Shown: piece by piece, positions 32,101 to 43,562 of the stretch
Layout of the letters: the number at the start of each line of letters is the position of its first letter
How positions within the stretch are numbered: the first letter of the stretch is position 1
Assembly (NCBI GenBank): GCA_022036555.1
Contig: CM039131.1
Coordinates: 37,733,920-37,797,919 of the forward strand
From: Microstegium vimineum
Taxonomy: Eukaryota > Streptophyta > Magnoliopsida > Poales > Poaceae
Direction: 5' to 3'
Length of the DNA stretch: 64,000 nucleotides
Position numbers and translations under genes: made by a program
The notes under the pieces: model-generated
What the model was told of the DNA's origin: nothing
Seen by the model: the letters and a program-made list of their open reading frames with translations, nothing else
Database searches by the model: none

Positions 32101-34555
32101 TTGTAGCACAATTTGTGTATAGAGAAAATGACGTGCTCACGCAAGCACTTGGAACCAAGGAGCACCCCGGTCGCACTAGAGGAGCCGGGATAATTCCTTG
32201 GGAGAAAGCATTTGAAGGTGAATCTGCTTCCTATAGGAGTCGGGTCAGGGCTAGAACGCAAAGAGAAGAGGAGTTCCAAAGGATATGAGAGGAGCTAGAA
32301 CAGAGCATGGAAGCACGGATAGCTGCTCAAGTGGCGAGCGTTATGCAATCCATGTGTTCGAGTCAAGGACCGCATGCAATCCCTGCTTTGAATAGCTCAG
32401 TGCCCGACAAGGGCCGCAGTAGCTGTGGCTCAACCCCTATGCCTGACGATGAAGAGGTCAATGCTCCTCATCCGGTGGACGACATCACAGAACCTGTGAA
32501 TGTCAGGTTATACATCCGTCAGCAGTGGACCAAAGACAAGGTGGCGGTCGGGCAAGCATTTTCTAGAGGAGAGAACGTCATTCATGGCAAGCTAGTGTCA
32601 CTCGAGTATGTCAGGGTCAGCATTGATAAGATCTTGGACAAGAAGTACAATGAGATACATATTGATTTCCCAGTGGAGGAAGAAAGGCCGCGTCTAGTTC
32701 ACAACTTGGGCACTCATATCGCCTGGCACAAACGCTTCATCAAGCTAGACGAGCAGCAATCTTCGGAAGATGAGGATGATAGTGAATCATCTCGGTCCCC
32801 TCCGCGAAGAGGTTTCTCTCCTCGTCAAGATCCACCGACACCTCCTCCACCGTCAAAAGAGAAGACTCCTTCTCCACCGCCAAAGGAGAAGACTCCTCCT
32901 CCTCCTCCACCAGCTTCAAAGTCCTCAGGACTGGGATCTCGATGGCCTAGGTCTAGATCAGGTTCGACTTCGCAACAGAGGAGGTCATCAACTTCGGTTG
33001 GTAAAGATCCCAAGATGACTAGTAAAAGGCAGAAGCTAGCGCCAACTGAGGACAATTCTACAAGCTCAGATTGCAGAAAAGGCCGCCAAACTTGCCTTGT
33101 ATGCACGATTGGCTTATATACCTGAGAAACAGAGCGAATTTGAAAGGTAAAGCAAAAATCCGGGTAATCAAGAAAGATCTAGAGAAATACACACCTTATA
33201 ACAGCTAGAGATACAAACCTTGGCCACAGACTTGAACATAAGCATGAAGGATGCCGAGAATCTCTATTTTGGAAAAACCGGATTTGAAAACGTCAAAGTT
33301 GTATACAAGTTTGAACTAGGCAAGCCTATGGTCGCCAGCGAAGAAGAGTATAGAAAATTGCCAACAAACATGCTACAGTTGCATGATTATTACATCATAG
33401 ACAGTAATAGCAGCGAAGACAAGATAGCAATCTTTGAAGTATGCATCCCTTCGTGTTTACATTTTAATCATTCTGAAGAAGTTGTGCATACTATTCATTA
33501 TGAAGACCTCTTTCAACTCTTTCAACGACGCTCGTTGGATGTGTAGATTATGATGTTATGGACTCTGTAAGTACCATACCCTAACAACGTTATAATAAAT
33601 TACGTGATCTGCATTTGAATATATCCATGCATGTTTATTTTGCGGGTCTATAGCAAAATTTTGCCTCCAAAAACGAAATAGCATTTTGACTTCTTGGACC
33701 CCATCTTGGTAAATGAGACAACATGCAAAGCCGGTCTCCAAGATCCGTATGTCTCAGCAAGTTTGAAGATAGAGTTTGAAAGAATGTTCTCAGTCGGCAA
33801 AACAAACGCACTGTTAACCTACAATTGCGAGTATGTGTTCTCGACCCTTACTTAAGTGTTTTTTTCTTGATATATCATTCAATAACATGAGCTTTGTGAT
33901 TGCAGCAACCATTACGTCCTCGTAGATATAAGTCTTAAAAATTCAACTATCGGGGTGTGGGACTCAAAAAAGAAGCCACTTGAACTTATCGAACCCCTAA
34001 TCAAAGTGCTAAATATGTAAGTGAACCCAATATCACCACACTTTTCAATCACATATGATATTGTAATTAATGTCCTCAGCCTTCACACTTAATTTACATT
34101 GTCACATAGAATGAAGGCGTTACCTGATTCGAGAAATGTGGAGCCTAAGCTGCAAAAGAAATGGAGAGCCCCATTCAAAGTGGAGTATATGAAGAAGGTC
34201 AAGCACCTAGATCAACCAATGGGGAACAATGGGTGCAGGTTCTATGTGATGTGGGCAATGCTTGCCTACTTTAGCGCAAAACTAGGAATAGGAGATGGCA
34301 TGGTACGTACGCGTCACATTTTAATTCTATTGTTTTGTTTTACGTATGTGCATCTCAATATCATCTTGTATCAATTTACAGCGCAAAGATCAGGGCCACA
34401 ACAGGTTGGTAGATTTTGAGATAAGAGGATTTCAAGAGGAGATAGCAGTTCTTATTCTGGACAAGATAGTGTATAGAAAAGGATATCTGACCATTGTGCA
34501 GAGTAAGGACTTTAAGAAGATCTACGGAAAAGACCGCCTCGAAAGGCTATTGTAA
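32101..34555 (+). pseudogene. CACTA-borne Ulp1-like cysteine protease gene (broken)
   Basis: The N-terminal part reads DVLTQALGTKEHPGR, then hits an in-frame TGA at 32286-32288, before EELEQSMEARIAAQ. The next frame (to 33125) holds a conserved module (GENVIHGKLVSLEYVRVSID) and a proline/serine-rich linker. Near 33055 the conserved frame shifts to AEKAAKLALYARLAYIPEKQ. Further exons give ENLYFGKTGFENVKVVYKFE, then NHYVLVDISLKNSTIGVWDS and QPMGNNGCRFYVMW. These supply the His, Asp, Gln and Cys of a C48 (Ulp1/SENP) peptidase. Such genes ride in many grass CACTA and MULE elements. At least one stop and one frameshift make it a pseudogene. Confidence 0.75.
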
Positions 34556-34784
34556 TGCGACATTTAATTCAATACTTTAAGTTTTGTTTAGATGTTTTGT
34601 AATAATTATTATAAATGTGTGATGAGTTTGTATTGTCGCTAGTCCACAACCACCTTCAATTCACATCGATATCAAATGGATCGATAGCAAACACCTCCAC
34701 GATCTCCCTCCCCACCACCTCTACCCTGAACCCCAAATGAAAATTAAACAATTAATAAAATACAATTTTAAAAAATAATATCAC

Positions 34785-35020
34785 TGTCGGTTCAATTAAA
34801 ATCGACAGTGATGGCTCAAGCATCACTGTTGGTTAGTGGAACAAATCGACAGTGATGGCTCAAACATCACTGCCGGTTCGTGTTACCAACCGGCAGTGAT
34901 GCTTGAGCCATCACTGTCGATTTGGCATGACCGGCAGTGATGACTTGACCTCATCACTGCTGAATTGTCAGTACCGGTTCAAAAACCGTCACTGAAAGAG
35001 GGTTTTGAACCGGCATTGTT
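34785..35020. repeat. Right subterminal repeat array of the CACTA element
   Basis: Multiple ATCACTGTCGGTT / ACCGGCAGTGAT motifs in both orientations, directly inside the right terminal inverted repeat. They mirror the left array. Confidence 0.85.
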
Positions 35021-35042
35021 TACCGTTTCTGTAGTAGTGTGC

Positions 35043-36005
35043 AGCCGGCAACTTGCATTGCACTGCGCTCGCGCACCCTGCTGCTAGCTACCTCGATCGT
35101 GTTCCCCTCAGCCGTGGCCGATTCTTTATATGACATGCACCAATGACTGAAGCTGCATATCAACCTCGCGTCGCCACGCACTTGCAAACGTGTCTCAACA
35201 GAACGCATGCAGCCGCCGGCAACTGTGTCGGGCAGTGGTGTTGTGCAATTTGCCGCATATATATAATGGGCGAACAGCCTAACCTGGCACTGGCAGCCTT
35301 TGTCACATTAGATTTGGGCATTTCAGCATTTAGCATTTGGCATGCCGGGCCCGTCGATGCAATACTACGTGTTGGTTGCTGCTGCTGCATCGGCGGACAT
35401 CAGCTCGGAGCAACCGAGTATGCAGCCGTCGCCGCTTGTCGCCCTTGTATTCGCAATCGCAAGCCCCCAAACCTTGCCAGCGTAGCATGTCAGGTACGTG
35501 TTGCTGCATGCATTCGCGTTGTCATGGTCGCCTTTTATATTAGCGTAGCGTTGATTAGCGACAAGTCAGCATGGGCCTTTGGTTGGGAGCGATGCCGATC
35601 GACGATGAGAGATGCAGTGTAACCCGCCTGGAGCAGCTAGCACGTATCTGGCTGGACCAGAAATGTCGTAAGCTTTTTTTCTCTTGCTTGTCATGCATGC
35701 AGTTGAGCATGCAGCAGGAGCTAAGCTACGCCCTACGTAGAAGTAGCTCATCTGAACTTTTTCCAGTCAAAAACTTGATGCCCACTCGAGCCAACCAGTC
35801 AAACCATCTAGCTATATATGTGATCATTGATGATGTCTCATCTGTGGTGATCAGTAGAAGCAACTTGAAGGTTAAGAAAAAGGACCCAACTTTTAAGTAG
35901 GGAAACACAAAGGTATTTTGTATTTATTCTATTTTTTTATTTGAAAAAAAACATAGTTATATTGTTGATGCCGTTTTTTTGTACAGATCAATATTAAACC
36001 AAGTA
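35043..36005. other. Right flank of the CACTA element, no gene recognised
   Basis: A 159-codon plus-strand frame (35143-35622) spans here, but its composition (Cys- and Ala-rich, no motif) resembles no family I know, and I treat it as chance. Confidence 0.4.
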
Positions 36006-36793
36006 TGTTGATCGGTAAAGGGGTTCCTCATCGACATCAAGGGGCTATCGGTTCCATTACCGATGGAAGCAGAAGAATCCGCCGATGGTGGATGTGATAG
36101 AAGAAACGTTAAGGAAGAAAAGGAAAGACATTTGCCGATGAGAAGATGTTGCCAATGAAAGTAGAAGAATATTGTCGATAGAAAGGTATTGCTGATGGAC
36201 AAAGGATGTGGCTGACGTCAGCAGAAAGCTACCGATGACAATAAGAGGAAGGTTGCAGATTGGAAAGAGTTTACCGATGGAAGGCTTCATCATAATGGAA
36301 ACGAATAAGGAAACTGATGATTTTATACCAGTGTTATTGTCGTTGTTTGAGTCCGACTCTTGTACGAGTCGTTTTATTTCCTTAAAAATAGGAGTTCTAT
36401 TTAGGTATGAGTCGTGTCTGTTTGCAACTCCTATTACCGGAGTATAAATATGTACCCACGGGCGATGTATCAAAAGATATTCAATACAATCAAACAAATC
36501 TATTATTTTCGTCTTACTTTTCCAGCATCCACTTTTTTCGCATTAGTCTTAGTTTATCTACGAGTTCTTACGATCTCGATGGGCTGCATCTACAAGATCT
36601 CTGTCTACCTCGCGAGTTCCGCTTTTTGAGCAATCTGAGCCTTGACGTCCAGGCGCATCGCCGTCGTCTCGTTCATCGTTGTTCTAGTTATCATCCTTGT
36701 CGATTAACTGGTCAAATCGATTGACACACCTTGGATATCGAGTTCGGGTATAAGCCCGAGGTGTTCGCAGATCCAACGCTTTTTGTGTCAACA
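36006..36793 (+). mobile_element. Probable solo LTR or LTR fragment
   Basis: The segment starts TGTTGATCGG and ends GTGTCAACA, giving short inverted ends TGTTGA/TCAACA. It has a TATA-like GAGTATAAATATG near 36440 and repeated CCGATGG/ACCGATG words in its first half, as in U3 regions. No matching 5-bp TSD was found, and no pol sequence is adjacent, so borders are tentative. Confidence 0.45.
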
Positions 36794-38181
36794 CATATAT
36801 GTGTTCAACAGTGTAATACTCCACTCCCGGTCCAAATGTAACTTATTATTCCACTAAAAAAATGTAACTCTTTATATTAGAGGTTTCCAACCATCGGTAG
36901 CTAGGTTTTCTTATTTGATTATTAATATGTAATTACTACATGATTGGAAATAATATATCAAGAGATGCGCGACGACAGGCTTAATTTTGTGGGTTGTCAC
37001 TTGAACCCGCAAAAATTAAGCCTATATGCGGGTTCGCGGGCTAACCCACTTGCATCATTGTCATATATACATTTTCCATTGAAAACAGTCAAAATGACTT
37101 TCCCTAAAAAAACAGTCAAAATGACATTTTCCACAAATTATGTCCATGTACTACACAACATTCCAATTTTCAGGTTTCCTTGCTCCTAGCTAGGGGCGGA
37201 TCCACCTAGGGGCACCCTGCATAGTGATACAAGACGGGTTGTCCATGAACCCACAAATAAATTTAACACTTTTACATTGTAAAATTTAAGTCTAATTGGG
37301 GGTTCACAGATAACCTGGTTTGCATCTCTATATGGGTAGCACGAGGAAAATATAGAGAGAAGATGAAAGAGGAAGCACACATAAAAACCATCCCCTTTTG
37401 ATGATTAATCATGACTTGCTCCCACCTTTTGAATGACGACATATAGCTCCAGCTTTTTCTCGTTGGGCTTTGGCTTTGCCGGCGCACTACTGTATGTGAG
37501 TTTATACGTTCTTCGACTCAAGCGCACATGAACATGGTTGGTCGTCTCGCAATGTGCATGTGTGCGTGTCGCACAGCGCGTGTACATGCAGAGATAGTAC
37601 ATTGACTACTTGGACAAGTCACGCACGCGCGTACGTAGGCGTAGCGCACGCGCATGCACAGAGCAGAGCAGATCGACATCGATAGTTCAATAGTTTGACT
37701 GAGACCATCTTGCATGCATGGTTACCGGGATCTGCATCTGCATTATATGAGAAAGGAGAAAAACTTGGCTACCAGGCTAAGGCATGCATGCACTTTAATA
37801 TAATCTATAGAGTAGTGTATGTGTATATGCTATGAGTATATATATGTGTGCATAAGTATAAAGTAAACATGCATAAGAATTATTGATTCTCTGATCAGGG
37901 AAGTTAATAATAAACTTCTGTGGTCAAGCATATATGTAGTAGCCAGTAGCAGCCTCTAGCTTCTGTATATTGATCCTTCAGACTTCTGCTTTGTTATTAT
38001 TGTGTGCTGTGTGGCATCTAGAAGAAGTGCACTTCTTCAATTAATTTACTACGATAGTATATATGTGCTGAATGCGCGCTGATCATGCTCTCCCGTGTTT
38101 CACTGAACTGCACATGCTTTTGAACAACATCTAGATGTCCCGTGTAAGTATTTAGACCTTCCTTTAGTCAGCCACACAATA
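36794..38181. other. Intergenic DNA, no gene recognised
   Basis: AT-rich DNA with possible hAT debris: GGGGCGGATCCACC near 37194 resembles a hAT terminus, but no partner end was found. No coding exon was recognised. Confidence 0.4.
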
Positions 38182-38184
38182 CTA

Positions 38185-38471
38185 GGCCTTGTTTAGTTCC
38201 TGAAATCCAACCCCAAATTCCACTATGCAAAAAGAAGATTCCCCGTCACATCAAAATGCCGACCTATGTATAGAGTACTAAATGTAGATGAAATCAAAAA
38301 TTAATTGCACAGTTTTGTTGTACATTCCGAGACGAATCTTTTGAGCCTAGTTTGAGAATTTTTAGACAATTATTAGCACTAAAAAACAAAATTGCTACAG
38401 TGCCCCGGAGGAGCACTGTTCCCGAATCGGCTCCGAATCGGCACCAGCCGATTCGGGAACTAAACACGGCC
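38185..38471. mobile_element. PIF/Harbinger (Tourist-like) MITE
   Basis: It starts GGCCTTGTTTAGTTCC and ends GGAACTAAACACGGCC. The 16-bp terminal inverted repeats have one mismatch. A 3-bp TSD, CTA, flanks both sides (38182-38184 and 38472-38474). At 287 bp it is non-coding. The internal block GAGACGAATCTTTTGAGCC is shared with the elements at 1821 and 54562. The 3-bp TSD and GGCC termini point to PIF/Harbinger. Confidence 0.88.
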
Positions 38472-38679
38472 CTACTTGCATTGCATTGAATTCAATTTCC
38501 AGGAAGTTTGGAGCTTGGAGTTTTTCTAGCTCCATGCATCATGTCTAGTGCTTCAACGGCTAGCTGGCTAGCTAATACGGAGTAGCTAGCTATTTTTATT
38601 ACTACTAGTATATGCCTGCGCGTGAAACCTGCAGTCCAGAGGTGACATGATCCATAACTCGTGACTAGCTAGCTATGGT

Positions 38680-39100
38680 CACTACTACATAACACATCTT
38701 TCGTCGATTACCAAAAACAGCTTTAGTTCTGGTTATTTTTTTGTTTGGGGCTAATAGACTTTAGTCTCGGTTGGTACCGAGACTAAAGAGTCTTGGGTGG
38801 TGTTACCAACCGAGACTAAAGGTCCAGAATATTTAGACTAAAAGTAGACCATTTAGTCTCGGTTGGTGTTACGAACCAGGACTAAAGGTCCATTTAGTCC
38901 AGGTTGGTGTTACCAATCGGGGCCAAAGGGTTACCATCCGGGGTTAAAGGTCTCTCTACGGTGGGTTCAAAAGGAAAACGTCTCATTCATTGACAGATGT
39001 GTTGTCTAGATGAGGTAGTTTGCTACGCGCGAGACACTGCGTGAGGTCTTGGGTTCAATTCCCGGTTGAGAAATCGAGACTAAAGATCATCTACAACCGG
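38680..39100. mobile_element. CACTA-type element, left end and body
   Basis: It begins CACTACTACATAACAC and is followed by inverted and direct copies of TTTAGTCTCGGTTGGT (38760-38945), the usual subterminal pattern of small CACTA elements. It includes a Pol III box B-like GGTTCAATTCC at 39052-39062. A matching right terminus was not found, so the right border is approximate and the element may be truncated. Confidence 0.5.
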
Positions 39101-39306
39101 AGTTAAAAGTGTATAGTAGACAATGCACGGACACGATATTGTATATGTCACCGGATCGGAGCAGCTGAGTGAGCTCGGTGGCGCATGCAACGCGGTGTGA
39201 GAGCTGGTGAGACTATGAAACGCGCTGTTTTTTGGTGAGCCATCCAAATCAAATCATTGCTGTGCTACAGGTTTGGAGTTTAGGCAGCTAGCTACCTCTG
39301 CCGGGG

Positions 39307-39313
39307 TATATAT

Positions 39314-39356
<43 letters not shown>
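39307..39356. repeat. (TA)n microsatellite
   Basis: About 50 bp of alternating TA with one AA interruption. Confidence 0.93.
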
Positions 39357-39359
<3 letters not shown>

Positions 39360-39508
39360 AGTTGGTTTTGGGCCCAAGCTAGCCAAAACCATTCCGTGGA
39401 TATATGCAGTGAACTACGTATCTCTAACAGCTGGCTGATCATATCTAGAAGTGAGATCGATCCTAGCTTGTGCTACCATCGAGACTACTGTACTACCGAC
39501 CAAAGAAA

Positions 39509-40512
39509 CACTAGTACAAAAACAATTTTTACCTGCGCCTCTGAAAAATAGCACAGGCGCTTTGGGTTATCAACCGCCAGTAGAAAAAAATAGAAAAAAA
39601 ATTGTTACAAACCGCCACTAAAAGTTGATTTTTAGTGGCGGATCCTTAGGAAAACCGGCTGTAAAAATACATCATTTTTAGTGGCGGTTTTCTTAAGGAA
39701 CCGCCACTAAAAATGGTTGGATACTGCTATTTTTTATTTTTGTAAACGATCTCGGATGGAAAAACTTTCTACATGAAAGTTGTAGATCTTGAAAATTTAT
39801 GAAACTTTGTAGTTCAGAACTTTTTCATTGAAAATCATCTTGTCATCAAAAAATACGTTCGAATGTGTCAAATTTGAAATTCAAATTTTTGTAAACGACC
39901 TCGGATAGAAAAACTTTCTACATGAAAGTTGTAGATATCGAAAACTTATGAAACTTTGTAGTTCACAACTTTTTCATTTGAATTCGTTTAGTATCTCAAA
40001 CAATCAATTTACACTCAATTTAGTATAGAATATGAGGAAGTACTCCCGAATCTAGACACAAGTGATGGATGGGTGAAGTGGTAGAGCTGCGCGAGGCTAC
40101 ATTCTCATGTTCAAATCCCGGCAGAGCACGTTCGCGAATTTTACGCGAAAAAATGCCCGACTTGCAATGGAGACGGGTGGCTCACTTCTCAGCCCCTCCC
40201 AGGATTTAAATCTTTTTTAAAAAAAAAAATTGATTTTCGGATAAATATTTCTACATGCGGTTGCTTAAGAGAACCGCATGTAGAAATCGATTTCTACAGA
40301 CGGTTCACAAGCAACCAAATATTTCTACATGCGGTTGCTTAAGAGAACCGTCTATAGAAATTGATTTCTACAGGCGGTTCGATTTTTACAGGCGGTTCAC
40401 AAGCAACCGTCAGTAAAAATCGTCTATTTCTACTGACTTTTCACACAGACAGTTCGAAAAAACACCAGTAGAAATAGCTTCCGAACCATTATAGTACTGG
40501 TTTGTACTAGTG
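39509..40512. mobile_element. Non-autonomous CACTA element (CACTAGTACAAA ends), 1 kb
   Basis: The left end CACTAGTACAAAAAC matches the inverted right end CACTAGTACAAACC. The TSD is AAA on both sides (39506-39508 and 40513-40515). Subterminal motifs of the form TTTTTAGTGGCGG and TTTCTACATGCGGTT occur in both orientations near the ends. The interior contains two diverged copies of a block with CTTTCTACATGAAAGTTGTAGA (39758 and 39908) and a tRNA-like stretch with GTGGTAGAGC and box B-like TGTTCAAATCC (40108-40118). No transposase. Confidence 0.88.
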
Positions 40513-40800
40513 AAACCGCGGCGAGCTAGAGAGCGAGAGGAGCTGACCGCTCATTATTGGCCTGATATATATGATCGATCTCGTCAGGTTTTTGTCATGC
40601 AATCACCACAAGATTGCGGCCGGTGCAAGTACTAGCTACGTGCTGATCACCTAGCTCTAGATTATTTAGCTGCTTGTGCGTCATTAGCTACTCAGGTTGA
40701 ACTTGTCTAGTACCAGTGCATGCCGCGTGTGTTGCAGCTCTTGCCTTCTGTTAGAAAAGGACAGGAATTAGCTAGTATGTGCTCGCGCGCATCTTTTTCT

Positions 40801-41701
40801 CACGAGTAAAAAAAACACTATCCTAGCGGTATGTAAAAGTTTATACATACGGTTTTGCTTATCATGCGTATATAGAAATAAAACAGTTTCGAACTGCCAC
40901 TAGAAATCGATTTCTACAGACGATTTTCCTTAATAAATTTGCCTGTAGAAATTATTTTTTACAGACGGTTGTAGAAATACGTGATGTCTACAGGTGGTTC
41001 CTTAAGGAATCCACCTATAAAAATCATGTATTGTATCCTATGTTTTACAGACGGTTTCCTTAAGAAAACCGTCAGTAGAAATAGATGATGTCTATAGGTG
41101 GTTCCTTAAGAAATCCACTGGTAGAAATAATTGGCTACTGATTTTTTTATTTTTTGTAAACGACCTCAGATGAAAAAAAATTCCTAAATAAAAGTTGTAG
41201 ATCAGTTATGAAACTTTGTAGTTGAAAACTTTTTCATTTGAAATCATCTTGTCATTGAAAACTACGTTCGAATTTGTTAAATTTGAAATTTTAATTTTTA
41301 TAAACGACCTCGGATGAAAAAACTTTCTAAATAAAAGTTTTAGATCTCGAAAAGTTATGAAACTTTATAGTTGACAACTTTTTCATTTGAATTCGTTTAG
41401 TGGCTCAAACAATCAATTTACACTCGGTTCAGTATAGAATGTGGGGAACTAAAACGGAATTTGGACACAACTACACAAGTGACACATGGGTGGAATGGTA
41501 GAGGAGAGAATGCGCACGCGTGGCTGAGACCGAGGTCTCAGGTTCGAATCTTCTATTTAAAAAAACTCGATTTCTGGACAGTCATTTCTACATATGGTTC
41601 TTTAAGAAAACCGTCTGTAGGCCTCCAATACAGGCGGTTCCAAAAAAACGCATGTACAAATACGTTACGACCCGCTTTTATAGTATTGTTTTCTACTAGT
41701 G
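40801..41701. mobile_element. Non-autonomous CACTA element, related to 39509-40512
   Basis: The left end is CACGAGTAAAAAAAACACTA and the right end, inverted, is CACTAGTAGAAAACAATAC. TCT flanks both sides (40798-40800 and 41702-41704). It shares the ACTTTGTAGTTGAAAACTTTTTC-type core with its neighbour and has a perfect Pol III box B-like GGTTCGAATCT at 41541-41551 after GAATGGTAGAGG. The first terminal bases are mutated (CACG for CACT), so it is probably immobile. Confidence 0.8.
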
Positions 41702-41704
41702 TCT

Positions 41705-42893
41705 AGCTTGAAAAGAAACTAGTTGATCTATGAATTTAACCAATGAAACTTAGATCTATGTTTGCCACACATGTATAGAGATGGTGTATAGAGCATGTTC
41801 CACAAGATGCCTACAACCAAAAACTTCACAAAGATCGAGTCGAAATATGTAGTCATTTAGTTGAAAGAACACAAGATTCAACTCAAGATTTGATCATACC
41901 ACCAAGGTGTGGATACATCCTAGTTGTTGAAAAGACCACAAAGGTTTCAAGTTCCTTCCAACCCTATTTTTCTTATCAAGGGACCCCAAGGAATGATTTG
42001 GACCCGGCGATTCCATTAAAATGAATCGAGTGATACAAACCTTCTTGAAGCACCCCATAAGCAATTGGGTGCTTCAACGGCGACACCACTTGCTCAAGAT
42101 GGAAATTGGCTCTACAATTCAAAGAATCCAAAAGTAACAAATCAAACACCAAATGCCCTTGCACTGGTGTCGCCACGTGCTCAAGATCAAAGTTAAATTG
42201 GCTCTTTGATACAATCACCAACAATGTCATTGTCATTGATAAGTAGTGTACTATCACTGTCGATTATGGCCATGACAGCGATCTAGTCCCCTTAGCTATC
42301 GTGTCATGACTTAAACTACGACGGATTGACTATTGAACCCAAAAACACATCACTTTTTGTATGAGTTTGCATCAAGATAAACTTTATATCCATATTGTAG
42401 AGGACAAAAGACATCTAAACTTTATAGTTGGCAATTTTTTAATTGGAGAAGGTTTACATGTCCAAATATTCAATTAAGTTCTCAAATCAGATTTGATATG
42501 GTTTAAGATGTCAAATGGAGACAAAGTCTGCAGTGGTGTTGTTTCTATTCGAGATTGTTTTGTTTAGGGTGTGAAATATATAATATATGAAATTACATAG
42601 TTAAAAAACAACATTAGTTACTTAGTTATTTATGATGTAGTTTAGCTAGAATTGACGCTTGAGAGAACGCGAACGTTGAGGTCTTAGGTTTGAACCTTGG
42701 TAAAAACACACATATTTTCTATTTTGTGTTGTTCCCGCCGCCACTTCTCCTGGTAAAAAGTCTTGTGTGTCTTCTTTTTTTATTTTGCCAAGTCCGAAAT
42801 AGCAAACTATTGGAGAGAGATTGTTTTTTTATTTGACATATTGTTTTAGGAGTCGACAAAACATAAGATTTAACAAGTAAAATATAGCAAACT
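41705..42893. other. Degenerate CACTA-like debris and unassigned DNA
   Basis: 42230-42750 shows the same order of blocks as the neighbouring CACTA elements: CACTGTCG, then ACTTTATAGTTGGCAATTTTTTA, then TGAGGTCTTAGGTTTGAACC. No intact ends are visible. 41705-42230 was not recognised. Confidence 0.4.
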
Positions 42894-42898
42894 CTTGG

Positions 42899-43557
42899 TG
42901 TTGGGACAGAGGCCACGAAGGTAACTGATTGGACCTTGAGTCACCCTGATCTCCATACGTTCCATGTACGTAGGTCATGATAAGGCGAAGGTTCGTCGAC
43001 AAGCTCAGAGCCTTCACCGCCTAGGCGGAGGACCAGCTCGGCGGCAGGTCAAAAGTCTTTGCCAGATGGGTGGAGGTCCAACAAAGGCGACAGCGAGCCT
43101 CGAAGTCTTCGCAGTGACCGAGGCAATCACCGAAGACAGGATACCTGAGAGAAGAACGATGGGCCTCCACCAGTCTGGATTAGGCCCACCAAGCGGCCCA
43201 AGCCGAAGGGATCCAATAGAACCCTTGAGGGACCTAGAGAGAGCTCCGGAATATCCGGAGAATATCCCTGTCCACTGGGAGGGTAGCCTTGTAATAATAC
43301 TTCACCCGCGTATAGTGCCCTATAAAAGGGGGACTCCACCTACCGTAATGAAGAAAGACAACGATCCCGATTCCAGGGTTTCCTATAATTATTGTCTACC
43401 ACTACTATTTGGGTTAACCTTCGGCATCCGCGAAGGTTCCCCTCACCCACGCTCTCGATCCCCTGGGAGAGGACCTTCGGCATCATCTAAAAGTCCCCCA
43501 CGAGCGATCCATGCCCGCATACATTGTGCCCTGTTCGAAGAAGGCTATTCTCCAACA
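42899..43557 (+). mobile_element. Solo LTR, 659 bp
   Basis: It begins TGTTGGGACAG and ends TTCTCCAACA, with a perfect 5-bp TSD CTTGG at 42894-42898 and 43558-43562. A TATA box CTATAAAAGGGGG lies at 43320-43332, followed about 200 bp later by the end of the repeat, so the plus strand is the transcribed one. GGACCAGCTCGGCGGC-type GC-rich U3 sequence precedes it. No internal retroelement sequence is present. The 202-codon frame inside is a by-product of the GC-rich LTR. Confidence 0.9.
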
Positions 43558-43562
43558 CTTGG

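Larger units (their letters stand above)
22008..35039 (+). mobile_element. CACTA (En/Spm) DNA transposon, 13 kb
   Basis: The left end CACTGCTACAGAAACG and the inverted right end CACTACTACAGAAACG differ by one base over 16 bp. The 3-bp TSD TGC lies at 22005-22007 and 35040-35042. Both ends carry arrays of CACTGCCGGTT-like subterminal repeats. The interior holds, in order, a transposon-associated domain, a TNP2-type transposase, a DUF4216-like frame, an internal repeat cluster, and a second gene ending in a Ulp1-like protease domain. This is the standard order for large grass CACTA elements. Stops, a frameshift and a 3.9-kb solo LTR inside the transposase make it non-autonomous. Confidence 0.92.

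Noticed and set aside
35143..35622. 159-codon plus-strand frame
   Set aside because: No recognisable domain, unusual Cys/Ala composition, overlaps similarly long frames on the other strand, and no start or splice context.
40060..40130. tRNA gene
   Set aside because: Has GTGGTAGAGC and a box B-like segment, but no acceptor or anticodon stems can be drawn. Treated as a tRNA-like part of a CACTA element.
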